A program made the position numbers and the translations under genes. Shown one piece after another: positions 8,642 through 16,345 of a DNA stretch of 64,000 nt. Origin of the DNA: Bradyrhizobium iriomotense (GTDB taxonomy: Bacteria > Pseudomonadota > Alphaproteobacteria > Rhizobiales > Xanthobacteraceae); the NCBI RefSeq assembly GCF_030160715.1, contig NZ_BSOW01000017.1, positions 1 to 64,000 of the forward strand. The letters run 5' to 3'. The notes below the pieces were generated by a model. The model saw only the letters and a program-made list of their open reading frames with translations, was not told the origin of the DNA and did not search any database. Each line of letters begins with the position of its first letter. Positions within the stretch are counted from its first letter, which is position 1.

Positions 8642-9982
8642 CTACCCCTCCGCCGTCGGTAACACCGCCGCCTCGATCGCAACGACGGCCTCGCGCTTCT
8701 CGCCGAACATGTGCCAGCGCGCATATGTCTCGGTTACGTCCCCGTCGCTGTGGTTGAGCAGCGCCTTGACGTAATCGCGCGGGATCCGCCGCGATTGTGC
8801 CAGTGTGGCCGCGGTGCGCCGCAGGTCGTGAGGGGTGAACTTCGTCAGTTTCTTGCCTTTCAGGATCCGGCGCACCGCATGGCTTAGTGAGTGGCGCGCC
8901 AGGTGGGTCATCTTCGTGAAGCGACTGGCGAACACCGGGCGGTCGTTCCTGCCCTCCCAACCTGCCTTACTGGCTTCCATGGCCGCCTGGATGACCAGCA
9001 CCGCGGCCGGCGAGAGCGGCACTGTGTGCTCGGCCTTCTTATTCTTGGTCCGGTGTCGGGGGATGATCCAATGCGGGGTTTCGTGCTCGAGAACCAACTC
9101 TGACACCATCATCCCCGCGACCTCGCCAGGTCGCTGCGCGGTGAGCAGGATCCCCTTCAGCGCGAGCCGCACGATCGGTGAGGCCTTGCACGCATCGTCA
9201 TCCAGCGCCGCCAGGAGCGACTGCAACTCTGCAGGGGTCAACACCCGGTCCTTGCTGCGCTCCTTTCCGCCGACCTTTTTGACGCCGGCCATGATGTTGC
9301 TCGGCACGTCATCGCGATCGGAGGCCCACCCCCACATGGTGCGAAGGGTCGACTGCATCCGGTTGGCGCTGACCTTCGACTTGGCGGCAGCGGCCGCCAG
9401 GGCCTCCGTCAGGTCGCGCTTCGTGATCGAAGCAGCGGAACGCTTGCCCAGCTGGAGCCGGCGGCCGGTGGCGGGATCAGATGAGACATGGGCTTTCAGG
9501 CGCTTCATGTATCGTTCGTCGGCCCGCCAGCTGATCTTCCCCTTGGCCTTCAGGTGCGCGAGGTAGTTGTCGGCCAGTTGCTCGACGGTCAGGACCACGC
9601 GGCTGCGCTCAAGACGCGCGGCCGCCTGTACTGCTCGGGGGTCCTTCCCGCCCCTCTTCAGGCTCCGCAACTCGTCGACTTCGATGCGCGCCTTGGCCAG
9701 CGACATGGCGGGGTATTCGCCAAGGGTAACGCGCCTCGCCTGACCGTCTTGTTTGTAGGCGTAGGACCACGTTTTCAGGCCGGAAGTCGTGCAGCGGATC
9801 CAAAGCCCTTTGCATGCGCCATCACCGAGCGCCGCTCGCCCGTCCGTCGCCTTTAGCGCGCGGACCGACGCATCGGTGAGATCCGGCCAGCGTTTACGCT
9901 TGCGACTCGGGGCAACCGGGGGCAACTCTTGAGTTCGGCTAGTACCGTCCGCATCCGGTCCTTGCCGTGCATTGTCGTGCAT
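8642..9982 (-). CDS. Tyrosine recombinase, P4-type integrase
   Basis: A 446-residue site-specific recombinase. The DUF4102-like N-terminal domain is seen in KGLWIRCTTSGLKTWSYAY and VTLGEYPAMSLAKAR. The SAM-like core-binding part follows (TVEQLADNYLAHLKAK). The catalytic residues are all present: Arg in TAQRPGEV (about 284), HDLR in TPHDLRRTAAT (His 385, Arg 388), His in LLNHSDGD (411) and the nucleophile Tyr in TETYARW (420). The ATG at 9982 has GGGAC upstream; a TTG seven codons earlier is possible. It reads away from a tRNA-Lys 3' half 85 bases upstream, its probable attachment site. Confidence 0.9.
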   Translation of the reverse strand: MHDNARQGPDADGTSRTQELPPVAPSRKRKRWPDLTDASVRALKATDGRAALGDGACKGLWIRCTTSGLKTWSYAYKQDGQARRVTLGEYPAMSLAKARIEVDELRSLKRGGKDPRAVQAAARLERSRVVLTVEQLADNYLAHLKAKGKISWRADERYMKRLKAHVSSDPATGRRLQLGKRSAASITKRDLTEALAAAAAKSKVSANRMQSTLRTMWGWASDRDDVPSNIMAGVKKVGGKERSKDRVLTPAELQSLLAALDDDACKASPIVRLALKGILLTAQRPGEVAGMMVSELVLEHETPHWIIPRHRTKNKKAEHTVPLSPAAVLVIQAAMEASKAGWEGRNDRPVFASRFTKMTHLARHSLSHAVRRILKGKKLTKFTPHDLRRTAATLAQSRRIPRDYVKALLNHSDGDVTETYARWHMFGEKREAVVAIEAAVLPTAEG

Positions 9983-10066
9983 TAGAAAGTCCCATAATTT
10001 CAAGGCTTTTTGCGCTGTCGACGCAAATTTCGCCTAGGTTACGCGGACTTACGGAAAAGTACAGGG

Positions 10067-10116
10067 AGTGACTTTTAATCACGGGGTCCTGGGTTCGAGC
10101 CCCAGCGCGCTCACCA
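10067..10116 (+). other. tRNA-Lys(UUU) 3' half, probable integration att site
   Basis: The sequence reads as the 3' half of tRNA-Lys: anticodon loop CTTTTAA (10072-10078), T-arm CTGGG-TTCGAGC-CCCAG (10089-10105), acceptor strand CGCGCTC (10106-10112), discriminator A and encoded CCA (10114-10116). There is no D-arm or 5' acceptor strand upstream, so it is not a full gene. Such partial repeats mark one end of an element integrated in a tRNA gene; by its orientation the element should lie to the left and the complete tRNA beyond it. Confidence 0.8.
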
Positions 10117-10131
10117 AGCAAGATCAAAGAC

Positions 10132-10335
10132 TTAAGCCGAGACACCAAACTTCCGCAAAAGCTTCGTGTCTGTAAATCGATTGCCGCGCTCGCGGTCCTC
10201 GATCTCGGCACGATAGCTGTTCTCCAGCGACCGCAGCCCTGCTCGCTCCTCCGGCATGGTGCTGCCGTCGGCCAACTCCAGGCACGTGCGCTCTATGCGC
10301 GCGAGCTCATCGATGATGTGCTGATCCCGCCCCAT
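10132..10335 (-). CDS. Hypothetical helical protein, 67 residues
   Basis: MGRDQHIIDELARIERTCLE and the remainder form a charged, largely helical peptide with a regular heptad feel. No signal peptide, membrane segment or named motif. No clear ribosome site precedes the ATG. Located just outside the tRNA-Lys repeat. It resembles the many short coiled-coil orphans of rhizobial genomes but I do not recognise a family. Confidence 0.4.
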   Translation of the reverse strand: MGRDQHIIDELARIERTCLELADGSTMPEERAGLRSLENSYRAEIEDRERGNRFTDTKLLRKFGVSA

Positions 10336-10543
10336 GCGGCCGATCAGACGCCGGCGAAGAGTCCGCCGTCAAGGGGTAGTGCCCCAGGGGTTACTCCCAG
10401 AGAGCATCTCACTTTGCCACTTCTTCCCGGTACAGTGGCTTGCGCACGACGGTGTGCATACGGGGACGGCTCCGGCGTGTCGACCAGCCTCGCGCGCTGG
10501 GGCCGTTCTCTTTGCAGGAGCCCAACGAGGGTGAGGAATAGCC

Positions 10544-10828
10544 ATGAAATCCCCGGTCGTGAAACGATCCATCGTCGTCGACGGCCACAAGACCAGCGTC
10601 AGCCTCGAGGAGGCTTTCTGGACCGGCCTGAGAGGGATTTCCAGCCTGCGCAACATGACGGTCTCGGAGCTGGTCAGTGAGATCGACCACAACCGCCAGC
10701 AGAGTAATCTATCCTCCGCGATACGCCTGTTCGTCCTCGGCTACTTTAAGAACCTCGCTGCGGCGACCCAGCTTGAGCAGAAAGCGCCGGCACCGCCCAG
10801 CCATCCCGCGATGGGACGTGAGCTCTGA
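10544..10828 (+). CDS. Ribbon-helix-helix protein, copy 1
   Basis: A 94-residue protein of the ribbon-helix-helix type common in rhizobia: the strand VVKRSIVVDGHKTSVSLEE, then helices FWTGLRGISSLRNMTVSELVSEID and SNLSSAIRLFVLGYF. Such proteins dimerise through the strand and bind DNA with it. GGTGAGGA is ten bases before the ATG. A paralog with the same upstream bases starts at 13317 (about 70 percent identical over the first 75 residues by eye). The C-terminal tail is proline-rich and differs between the copies. Targets unknown. Confidence 0.75.
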   Translation: MKSPVVKRSIVVDGHKTSVSLEEAFWTGLRGISSLRNMTVSELVSEIDHNRQQSNLSSAIRLFVLGYFKNLAAATQLEQKAPAPPSHPAMGREL

Positions 10829-10949
10829 GGCGGGGTCGAAGCCCGGCGCAGCGGTAGCTTTCCACACCCACGACCCTCCGTCATTGAAGCAAGGCCAATA
10901 ATCGATACGATTGCGGGCGATTCTTTGAAACGGAGACTCATCAAGCGGC

Positions 10950-11336
10950 ATGGCGAAGGCATCTAAGCTCGTTGCCGCCAAACGAGGCAAAGTACTTCTG
11001 GTGAGGCGCCGGCGTGATGGTTTGTGGATGTTCCCCGGCGGTCGGAAGCGGTCGAAGGAAACGGACAAGGACTGCCTGCGGCGAGAGATCAAGGAAGAGC
11101 TGCCAAGGCTGAAGCTCGGCCGGCTGAGCCTCTGGAAAGAGGTGAAGGCCAAGAACAAGCGCTCAGGCCGGAAGATGAGCGATGCCATCTTCATTGCGAG
11201 GAATGCAAAGGGCAAGCTGGCGATCGGTGACAGGAAAGAAATCGATCGCGCCATTTGGCAAAAGCCGCGCGGCATTCGGCTGACACCAACCTCGCGCTAT
11301 ATTCGCGATCAGCTTTTTCCCAGAAAGTCGAAGTAG
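10950..11336 (+). CDS. NUDIX hydrolase
   Basis: A 128-residue NUDIX protein. The Nudix box is complete: GGRKRSKETDKDCLRREIKE (about residues 30-49) supplies G-x5-E-x7-REIKEEL, with the glutamates that bind Mg. The first strand carries KVLLVRRRRDGLWMFPGG, so the enzyme should cleave a nucleoside diphosphate linked to some group. The preferred substrate cannot be told. The protein is unusually rich in Lys and Arg. It stands between orphans, without an obvious operon partner. Confidence 0.8.
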   Translation: MAKASKLVAAKRGKVLLVRRRRDGLWMFPGGRKRSKETDKDCLRREIKEELPRLKLGRLSLWKEVKAKNKRSGRKMSDAIFIARNAKGKLAIGDRKEIDRAIWQKPRGIRLTPTSRYIRDQLFPRKSK

Positions 11337-11649
11337 ACGGGGATGATGGCCGATCGGGGCTGGTGGCCCCGGCGTCGCAACGCGCGCCGAATGTTCAGTT
11401 TAACAGAATCTTCGGGAACAATCCCCAAGAAAAGCGCTGGCGAATAAATCTCGAATACCTTCAGTGCAACGGCCACGGCCTTGCCGAATATCGTCGCGGA
11501 AACCAGTGTCTTGACGTCGACTTCGTTGCCGTGGGCTCGTACTGGCAGCTTGCCAGAAAGACTTATGCCCACTGCGGCTTCTGAGGGTGAGAACCGCGGA
11601 ACGAAAGCGCTTCTCGACACTTAGGTGACTCAGCTGGAGGAGCTGGGCT

Positions 11650-11883
11650 GTGACCGACGAGAAGGAAGCGGACCTCCAAAAACAACAGACGCAGGACCAT
11701 GGCCCCCGGTGCCCAACCTGCGCGGCCTTCGCCGGGCTCGCTCATTCCCTTCTCGATACCCGTACCGGAAAGACAGTCCGCCTATATCAGTGCCAGTGCG
11801 GCGAACGCATTTGGGACGACCAGCTCGCCGGCTCGCCCTTGAGCTGGGGCCATGACCGAACTCGACGCAGAATGGTTCCGTAA
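11650..11883 (+). CDS. Zinc-ribbon-like small protein
   Basis: A 77-residue protein starting with GTG after GGAGGAG. The core RCPTCAAFAGLAHSLLDTRT ends in RLYQCQCGERIWDD, giving two CxxC-type pairs that should bind one zinc. Small proteins of this sequence type are numerous in Bradyrhizobium; their role is unknown. Its 3' end overlaps the next gene start by 32 bases in another frame, which suggests translational coupling. Confidence 0.6.
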   Translation: MTDEKEADLQKQQTQDHGPRCPTCAAFAGLAHSLLDTRTGKTVRLYQCQCGERIWDDQLAGSPLSWGHDRTRRRMVP

Positions 11884-12112
11884 GGAAGCCGAGGAGTGCC
11901 GCCAACAGGCGGGCAAGACGGTCGATCCTATCGACAGGGAGGCTTGGCTAAAGCTGGCCGCTGATTGGGCCAAGCTGGCCGAGGACGACGATCGCAGACG
12001 AAGTCGCCTCCGATAAAGGAAGAGACCCGCCTCCGAGTCAATGGGAAGAACGGTGGGGGCAAAGTAGCCATGCCCAACGTACTTTGAGATGTCGTCCGAA
12101 GGCGGGGCACTA
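11852..12112 (+). CDS. Small helical protein, 86 residues
   Basis: Begins MTELDAEWFRKEAEECRQQA and continues with EAWLKLAADWAKLAEDDD. This helical AEWFR...AEECR...EAWLKLA pattern belongs to a family of short proteins widespread in Bradyrhizobium, usually 60-90 residues and without known function. The tail after the helices is basic and proline-rich, perhaps read into non-family sequence after loss of the original stop. Overlaps the end of the zinc-ribbon gene. Confidence 0.6.
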
Positions 12113-12261
12113 AGGCTTAAGTAATTTCAATTTCAGAAATACCGAATGACAGTCCGTAAGCCCGCCATCCGATCCCATTAGGCTAGCATGCCAAGCCGGG
12201 AAAAAGTGGTAACTGGGTCTAGGGCGCGCTTTGGACGCACTGGGATTGTGACGTACACAGA

Positions 12262-12408
12262 ATGACCAAGCGAGGTTGCCGGCGGCAAGCTGGTGACACT
12301 GCGCGATGCCGGGAGTACATTGCTGCACTGCCGAAAGCCGAGCACGACCGGCTGGAATGGCGCGCCGCGATGGAAGCTCTGTTGCTGGTAATCGCGGCTG
12401 GGAAGTGA
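12262..12408 (+). CDS. Short protein, 48 residues, truncated family member
   Basis: Reads MTKRGCRRQAGDTARCREYI and then ALPKAEHDRLEWRAAMEALL. The segment YIAALPKAEHDxxEWxAAMEALLLV belongs to a family of about 70-100 residues in Bradyrhizobium; here TGA follows soon after it, so the C-terminal part is missing. It may be a decayed copy. Function unknown. Confidence 0.45.
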   Translation: MTKRGCRRQAGDTARCREYIAALPKAEHDRLEWRAAMEALLLVIAAGK

Positions 12409-12520
12409 GCGGGGCCCGCGCCCGAGAAATGCGAGATCTGGAGTTGATCGCGCTTTATTGGCTGATGACGATATCCCGGAAGCTCGCGAAGGCCTTGTTG
12501 AGTTGGCCCGAAAGACTCCA

Positions 12521-12739
12521 TCAATGTGAAGAACCGCAGCCATCCGGCGATGGAGCGCGAGCTCTGACTGGCTCCGCAGCACACGCGCGCCTGGCTATTC
12601 CTTCGAAACGCCAGAAAGTAAGCGAGTCGGTTGCTCCGCAGTGATCGCACGTGAGGCGCTCTTCGCCGAGCATGTAGCGACCACGGTTCGCGGAAGCGGC
12701 AATTTTGCAAGACGGACAAACCAACAGAAAATTACGCAT
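12521..12739 (-). CDS. Zinc-ribbon protein, 72 residues
   Basis: MRNFLLVCPSCKIAASANRG is followed by LTCDHCGATDSLTFWRFEG. Two CxxC pairs, about 30 residues apart, make a zinc ribbon. The rest of the tail is Arg/Ala-rich. In-frame starts also exist at 12751 (ATG) and 12769 (GTG); no ribosome site decides among them. No partner gene seen. Confidence 0.5.
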   Translation of the reverse strand: MRNFLLVCPSCKIAASANRGRYMLGEERLTCDHCGATDSLTFWRFEGIARRACAAEPVRARAPSPDGCGSSH

Positions 12740-12961
12740 GCGAAAGCGCATCAGCAGATTATGCAACACTCGACGCCCCGTGGATCTCGGCCTCTATCGG
12801 AGGTGGAGGTTAGCCCAAATAGCCACGTCCGAATGTTCGTTTGTGAACATAGGAACAGGTCGCGCGATTGCCCCGTGTCGTTAAAGTGTCACATCCCCCA
12901 CGACGTAGCCCGTGGTCAGGGTGCCGCCATTCGCGGCGGCACTGACGTTGAGCTTCCCACC

Positions 12962-13057
12962 ATGAGGAAGCTCCAAACGGATATCTGGATTGTCATCGCT
13001 TGGTACTCATGGCTGGCCGTGCTCGTTGCGTCACTTGCTTACTTGGTTTTCCATTGA
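12962..13057 (+). CDS. Possible single-helix membrane peptide, 31 residues
   Basis: Starts MRKLQTDIWIVIAWYSWLAV, then ends LVFH: basic start, one hydrophobic segment of about 20 residues, and nothing else. The ribosome site is weak. It is a plausible small membrane protein but could be chance. Its stop codon lies inside the left arm of the long inverted repeat that follows. Confidence 0.3.
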   Translation: MRKLQTDIWIVIAWYSWLAVLVASLAYLVFH

Positions 13058-13177
13058 GAAAAGTCCGCCGGCGTGAACCGGCAAGCCGTCAGGACTTCGC
13101 TTGTCCGCTCGGTCACCAGGCGGTGACCACGGGGTGGCGACCGGTCGGACGCCGGTTCACGCTCGCGGGCTTCTCTC
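13056..13177. repeat. Long imperfect inverted repeat with nested hairpins
   Basis: Arms 13056-13081 and 13152-13177 are complementary at 22 of 26 positions, with GTGAACCGG/CCGGTTCAC perfect at the inner end. Inside, GTCCG (13103-13107) pairs with CGGAC (13146-13150), and GGTCACC/GGTGACC (13111-13128) makes a further hairpin. The layers fit a single long folded RNA, or a cruciform. Confidence 0.6.
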
Positions 13178-13221
13178 GGCGATTTGTTGCCTACCGAACA
13201 GACGGCACCGCACGACTCGCA

Positions 13222-13270
13222 CACACTGACGTCATCCGGGATTTTGCATCACCTTCCCGGGGCTGGAGCA
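13222..13270 (-). repeat. 49-base repeat, left copy of an inverted pair
   Basis: The stretch from CACACTGAC through GGGATTTTGCATCACCTTCC to GGCTGGAGCA occurs again, inverted, at 13798-13847 with only a few differences (one extra G and a small change near GTCA). The pair flanks the second ribbon-helix-helix gene. Confidence 0.7.
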
Positions 13271-13316
13271 CTGCTCGCATTCATTTCAGGCGGGCGGCAT
13301 TGAGGGTGAGGAATCC

Positions 13317-13592
13317 ATGAAATCCCCCGTCGTGAAACGATCCGTCGTCGTTGCCGGCCACAAGACCAGCGTCAGCCTGGAAGCGGCCTTCTGGAATGGC
13401 ATGAAGGAGATTTCCGGCCTGCGTAACATGACGCTGTCGGAGTTGGTCGGCGAGATCGACACCAACCGCCCGCACGGCAATCTGTCGTCCGCGATACGCC
13501 TGTTCGTCCTCGACTACTTTCAGAATCGCGCCACGGCGATCCAGCCTCAGCAGAAAGTGCCGGCACTGCAGCCATACCTCGACGGGGCCTGA
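13317..13592 (+). CDS. Ribbon-helix-helix protein, copy 2
   Basis: A 91-residue paralog of the gene at 10544. The DNA-binding strand KRSVVVAGHKTSVSLEAAFW and helices ISGLRNMTLSELVGEID and SSAIRLFVLDYF match closely, and the bases just before the ATG (GAGGGTGAGGAAT) are the same in both, so the duplication carries its ribosome site. The gene lies between the two inverted copies of a 49-base repeat. Probable DNA-binding dimer; target unknown, perhaps its own promoter or the repeats. Confidence 0.75.
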   Translation: MKSPVVKRSVVVAGHKTSVSLEAAFWNGMKEISGLRNMTLSELVGEIDTNRPHGNLSSAIRLFVLDYFQNRATAIQPQQKVPALQPYLDGA

Positions 13593-13797
13593 GGGCGCGG
13601 GACCGCCAGCGCGTCATTGCCTACCCTCGCGGGCGCGATCCGCGATGATCATCATGACGCGATGCATCCCTACCAGAGCTGTATCGGCATCGGGTTGCGC
13701 CAGCATCACGCAGCGACGGCCGGGAAGGATCAAAACGCGACGGGAGATCCTGCTCCAAACAACAACGCCGCCCGCTTGCAATAAGGGCAGGCGACGT

Positions 13798-13847
13798 TGC
13801 TCCAGCCCCGGGAAGGGTGATGCAAAATCCCGGATCAGGTCAGTGTG
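13798..13847 (+). repeat. 50-base repeat, right copy of an inverted pair
   Basis: Reads TGCTCCAGCCCCGGGAAGG, then GTGATGCAAAATCCCGGAT, ending CAGTGTG. It is the reverse complement of 13222-13270 with a few differences. The near identity over about 50 bases, with unrelated flanks, points to a mobile or recombining unit. Confidence 0.7.
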
Positions 13848-13951
13848 GCTGATGCGTTCGGAATTGTCTGTTCGCTAGCCGACGCTCGGGGGCAGGCGGG
13901 CGAAGGCCTACAAGCTCATGAGCTGGGGCATCTGCAGCAAGCAAAAACAGG

Positions 13952-13998
13952 ACGGCCCCAGAGAAGGGGGGCTTGGGGGGCGGTCTCTCTGGGGCCGT
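13952..13998. other. 13-bp hairpin with a G-rich loop
   Basis: ACGGCCCCAGAGA (13952-13964) pairs perfectly with TCTCTGGGGCCGT (13986-13998). The 21-base loop holds two runs of six G, so a stacked G structure is conceivable. No T-run follows, so a simple terminator is unlikely. Confidence 0.55.
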
Positions 13999-14351
13999 GC
14001 CGGATTGCCAGAACCCACGCTGATACGAAGAGGCTGGCGGCATGATCCTAAGATTGCCGGCTTGGCCGCGCTATTGCTCAAGGGAGGTACTCAGGCCGAC
14101 ATGCACACCGTGCCGGTTCAAGATCGGCCCCAACTCCCGTACGTCCGGGGAGCTGAGGCCGAGGCGACTGGACCGCCGTGCTGCAGAGGTCCAGCTATCC
14201 TACCCTGCGCCCGGACATCGCCCCGCGCTACGGTGCAACTGAGCTACCTCAGATTTTCGGGCGATGCTTGAGTACGCCGGTTGAGACCCAACTAGCCGTG
14301 CCGTTGCGTTAGCCGCGTTGATGTTGTGACTGCACACCTTAGGAGATTTCG

Positions 14352-14780
14352 ATGACCCCTGCCCGATGTAGTTGCGGTGCCGTGACGCTGTCGCTTCCTG
14401 GACCATCCACACTTGTCGTTGCCTGCCACTGCATCGATTGCCAGCGCCGAACCGGTGCGCCGTTCGGGGTCGGTGCGTTCTATCCCGCCGAGGCAGTCAC
14501 CGTTTCAGGAGCGCCCAAAGAGTTCACGCGCGGCGCCGCAAGCGGTGGGAAGGTCCACAGCTATTTTTGCGCGGACTGCGGCTCAACGGTCTACTGGAAG
14601 TCCAGCAATCTTCCTGCGTTCATTGGCGTTGCCGTCGGAGCGATCGCGGATGCGAATTTCCCGGCTCCGGTCCGATCGGTGTTCGAGCAGTCGAAACATG
14701 TCTGGGTTGAAATCGGTGGTGCCGGCGTTGAGCACTTCCGGCAAAGCAGCCTACGCAGGAACCCGGGCACATCTGACTGA
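14352..14780 (+). CDS. GFA (CENP-V/GFA domain) family protein
   Basis: A 142-residue GFA-domain protein. The zinc cysteines are all there: CSCG near residue 6, CHCIDCQRRTGAPFGVGAFY at about 26-45, and FCADCGST near 72. The rest (SSNLPAFIGVAVGAI, FPAPVRSVFEQSKHVWVEI) is typical of the family. It is named after a proposed glutathione-formaldehyde activity that is doubtful for most members, so the reaction is best left open. AGGAG lies seven bases before the ATG. A deleted second copy of the same gene is found at 16346-16500. Confidence 0.85.
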   Translation: MTPARCSCGAVTLSLPGPSTLVVACHCIDCQRRTGAPFGVGAFYPAEAVTVSGAPKEFTRGAASGGKVHSYFCADCGSTVYWKSSNLPAFIGVAVGAIADANFPAPVRSVFEQSKHVWVEIGGAGVEHFRQSSLRRNPGTSD

Positions 14781-15389
14781 TACGGGCCGCATCCATCGAC
14801 GAGGCATCCGTTCAGCGCGAGACGGAAAACGAATGCTCGCTGAAGCTGAGATCGGCTCAGAAGCACGTTGCTGCGACGCACCCCCCGCTCACGTCCTGCG
14901 CCTACCACTTTTTCCCGATAGCTGAATCCGAGCCACCATGTTAGGTTGTGCGCACATCATTCCTCCTAGGTCTGATGTGGCGGGCGGCGGCCTTCGGACT
15001 GCCGCTCGCTCGATACTTTAGCCGTTTGCGGCCCCGCCTCCGGACCATTGTTTTCAAGTCCGTAGGGCGATGCCTTTTATGCGTCTCCCTCCGTTCTTCC
15101 CACAGAACTCGGAGGCGGGTCTTTTTGGCGTCGATCGCTTAGCTACGTCAGCCCACGCCACTGCCGGACCGGTCGCGGTCGGCGCTGGTTCAAGCTCCTG
15201 CAACGCGACCAAAAGTTGGTGGTGTTCGCCCCAAGTTTCGACGATACAGTGTCGGTGGGGGGAACGGCATCTTTTCCAGAAAACGGCCCGACCATCCCGC
15301 TCGAATGGCAATTCAAAACGCCATTCAATACTGAGCGCGTTTTTCAGCGACAGCTGAGCAGCAGTTTTTGAAAAGAATAGGAGTACCTC
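14781..15389. other. Intergenic region, possible coding remnant at its end
   Basis: About 610 bases. From roughly 15192 to 15371 the plus strand reads KLLQRDQKLVVFAPSFDD, then TASFPENGPTIPLEWQF, without any ATG upstream. The composition looks protein-like, so it may be the decayed end of a gene, but I recognise no family. Nothing else stood out. Confidence 0.3.
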
Positions 15390-16241
15390 ATGCGACGTGT
15401 TGGCTTATTAGCATTGGCCATCGGAATTCTCGTCCCCCTTCTCGCATCTGCTCCCGCCCACGCCCAGGCGACCAGGACCTGGGTTTCGGGAGTTGGCGAC
15501 GACGCCAACCCGTGCAGCCGCACTGCTCCCTGCAAGACCTTCGCCGGCGCAATCTCGAAGACGGCTGCCGCTGGCGAGATCAACTGTCTTGATCCCGGCG
15601 GCTTCGGCGCGGTCACGATCACAAAGGCAATCACCATCGATTGCGAGACCGGAACCGCCGGCGTCCTCGTCTCAGGCACCAACGCCATCGTTATCAGTAC
15701 AGCCAGCTCAACCGACGCCGTGGTCCTCAGAGGACTTCTCATTGATGGCCTGGGAACCGGTCTTGTCGGCGTCCTCTTCCTCAGCGGCGGCTCGCTGATT
15801 ATCGAGAACTGCATCATCATGAACTTCAGAGGCAGCCCAGGCCTTGGGGTTCAGTTCAACCCAAATACCGTCGCGACGTTCTTGATCAAGAACTCGCTCG
15901 TGACCAACAACGGCAGTTCCGCTAGCGGCGGCGGCGGCGTTCAGGTCAACACGTCCGGAGGATCCGTGAGGGCTACGATCGACCACGTGACTATTGAAAG
16001 AAACCAGGTCGGCATGGCAGGCCTCGGGACTTCGAACACGCAGGTCAACGAGAGCATGATTTCCAACAACGCCAGCGTCGGCGTTGTTCAGGGCTCACCA
16101 GCCACAGTTAAGATTGGCCGGTCGGTCATCGTGAACAATGCCGGTGCGTCGACTCAAGGCAGCGTGCTGTCGTATCTCGACAACCAGGTCAGCAACAACA
16201 ACCCCGACGTCGTCATGAGCAGTGCAGGCGGATATAAGTAG
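15390..16241 (+). CDS. Secreted right-handed beta-helix protein
   Basis: A 283-residue exported protein: MRRVGLLALAIGILVPLLAS and an AHA cleavage site form the signal peptide. The mature part opens with TRTWVSGVGDDANPCSRTAP and CKTFAGAISKTAAAGEI, the usual start of pectate-lyase-fold proteins, and continues with short repeating strands (IIENCIIMNF, FLIKNSLVTNNGSS, ATIDHVTIERNQVGM, QVNESMISNNA). This fold binds or cleaves polysaccharides, but no catalytic residues can be assigned. AGGAGT precedes the ATG, and a clear terminator follows, so it is transcribed alone. Confidence 0.8.
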   Translation: MRRVGLLALAIGILVPLLASAPAHAQATRTWVSGVGDDANPCSRTAPCKTFAGAISKTAAAGEINCLDPGGFGAVTITKAITIDCETGTAGVLVSGTNAIVISTASSTDAVVLRGLLIDGLGTGLVGVLFLSGGSLIIENCIIMNFRGSPGLGVQFNPNTVATFLIKNSLVTNNGSSASGGGGVQVNTSGGSVRATIDHVTIERNQVGMAGLGTSNTQVNESMISNNASVGVVQGSPATVKIGRSVIVNNAGASTQGSVLSYLDNQVSNNNPDVVMSSAGGYK

Positions 16242-16253
16242 AGACGATCGACG

Positions 16254-16300
16254 GCGCCGCCGGGAACGGCTTTTTTTTAAGCCTGGCGGCGCAACTTTTT
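16254..16300 (+). terminator. Rho-independent terminator after the beta-helix gene
   Basis: GCGCCGCCGGG (16254-16264) pairs with CCTGGCGGCGC (16282-16292) with one wobble, followed by AACTTTTT. Thirteen bases after the stop codon. Confidence 0.75.
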
Positions 16301-16345
16301 CAATGGTCGATTACGGCTCACTTGGCCATCTCGGTCGTACCACGG

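Larger units (their letters stand above)
13593..14351. other. Gene-poor region with repeats and a strong hairpin
   Basis: About 760 bases without a gene I can support. It contains the right copy of the 49-base repeat (13798-13847) and a 13-bp hairpin (13952-13998). On the minus strand near 14230-14265 a CTGAGGTAGCTCAGTTGCACC segment mimics a tRNA D-arm, but no anticodon or T-arm follows. Confidence 0.4.

Noticed and set aside
11309..11620. 103-codon GTG-started minus-strand frame overlapping the NUDIX gene end
   Set aside because: No ribosome site, no motif, and it overlaps the NUDIX gene; the plus-strand frame 11255-11584 is equally weak.
12178..12719. Long overlapping minus-strand frames
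   Set aside because: Ser/Arg-rich with no motif; the plus-strand 48-codon frame at 12262 has the family pattern instead.
14220..14275. tRNA-like D-arm CTGAGGTAGCTCAGTTGCACC on the minus strand
   Set aside because: No anticodon loop or T-arm follows and the D-stem does not close; treated as chance or a far-decayed fragment.
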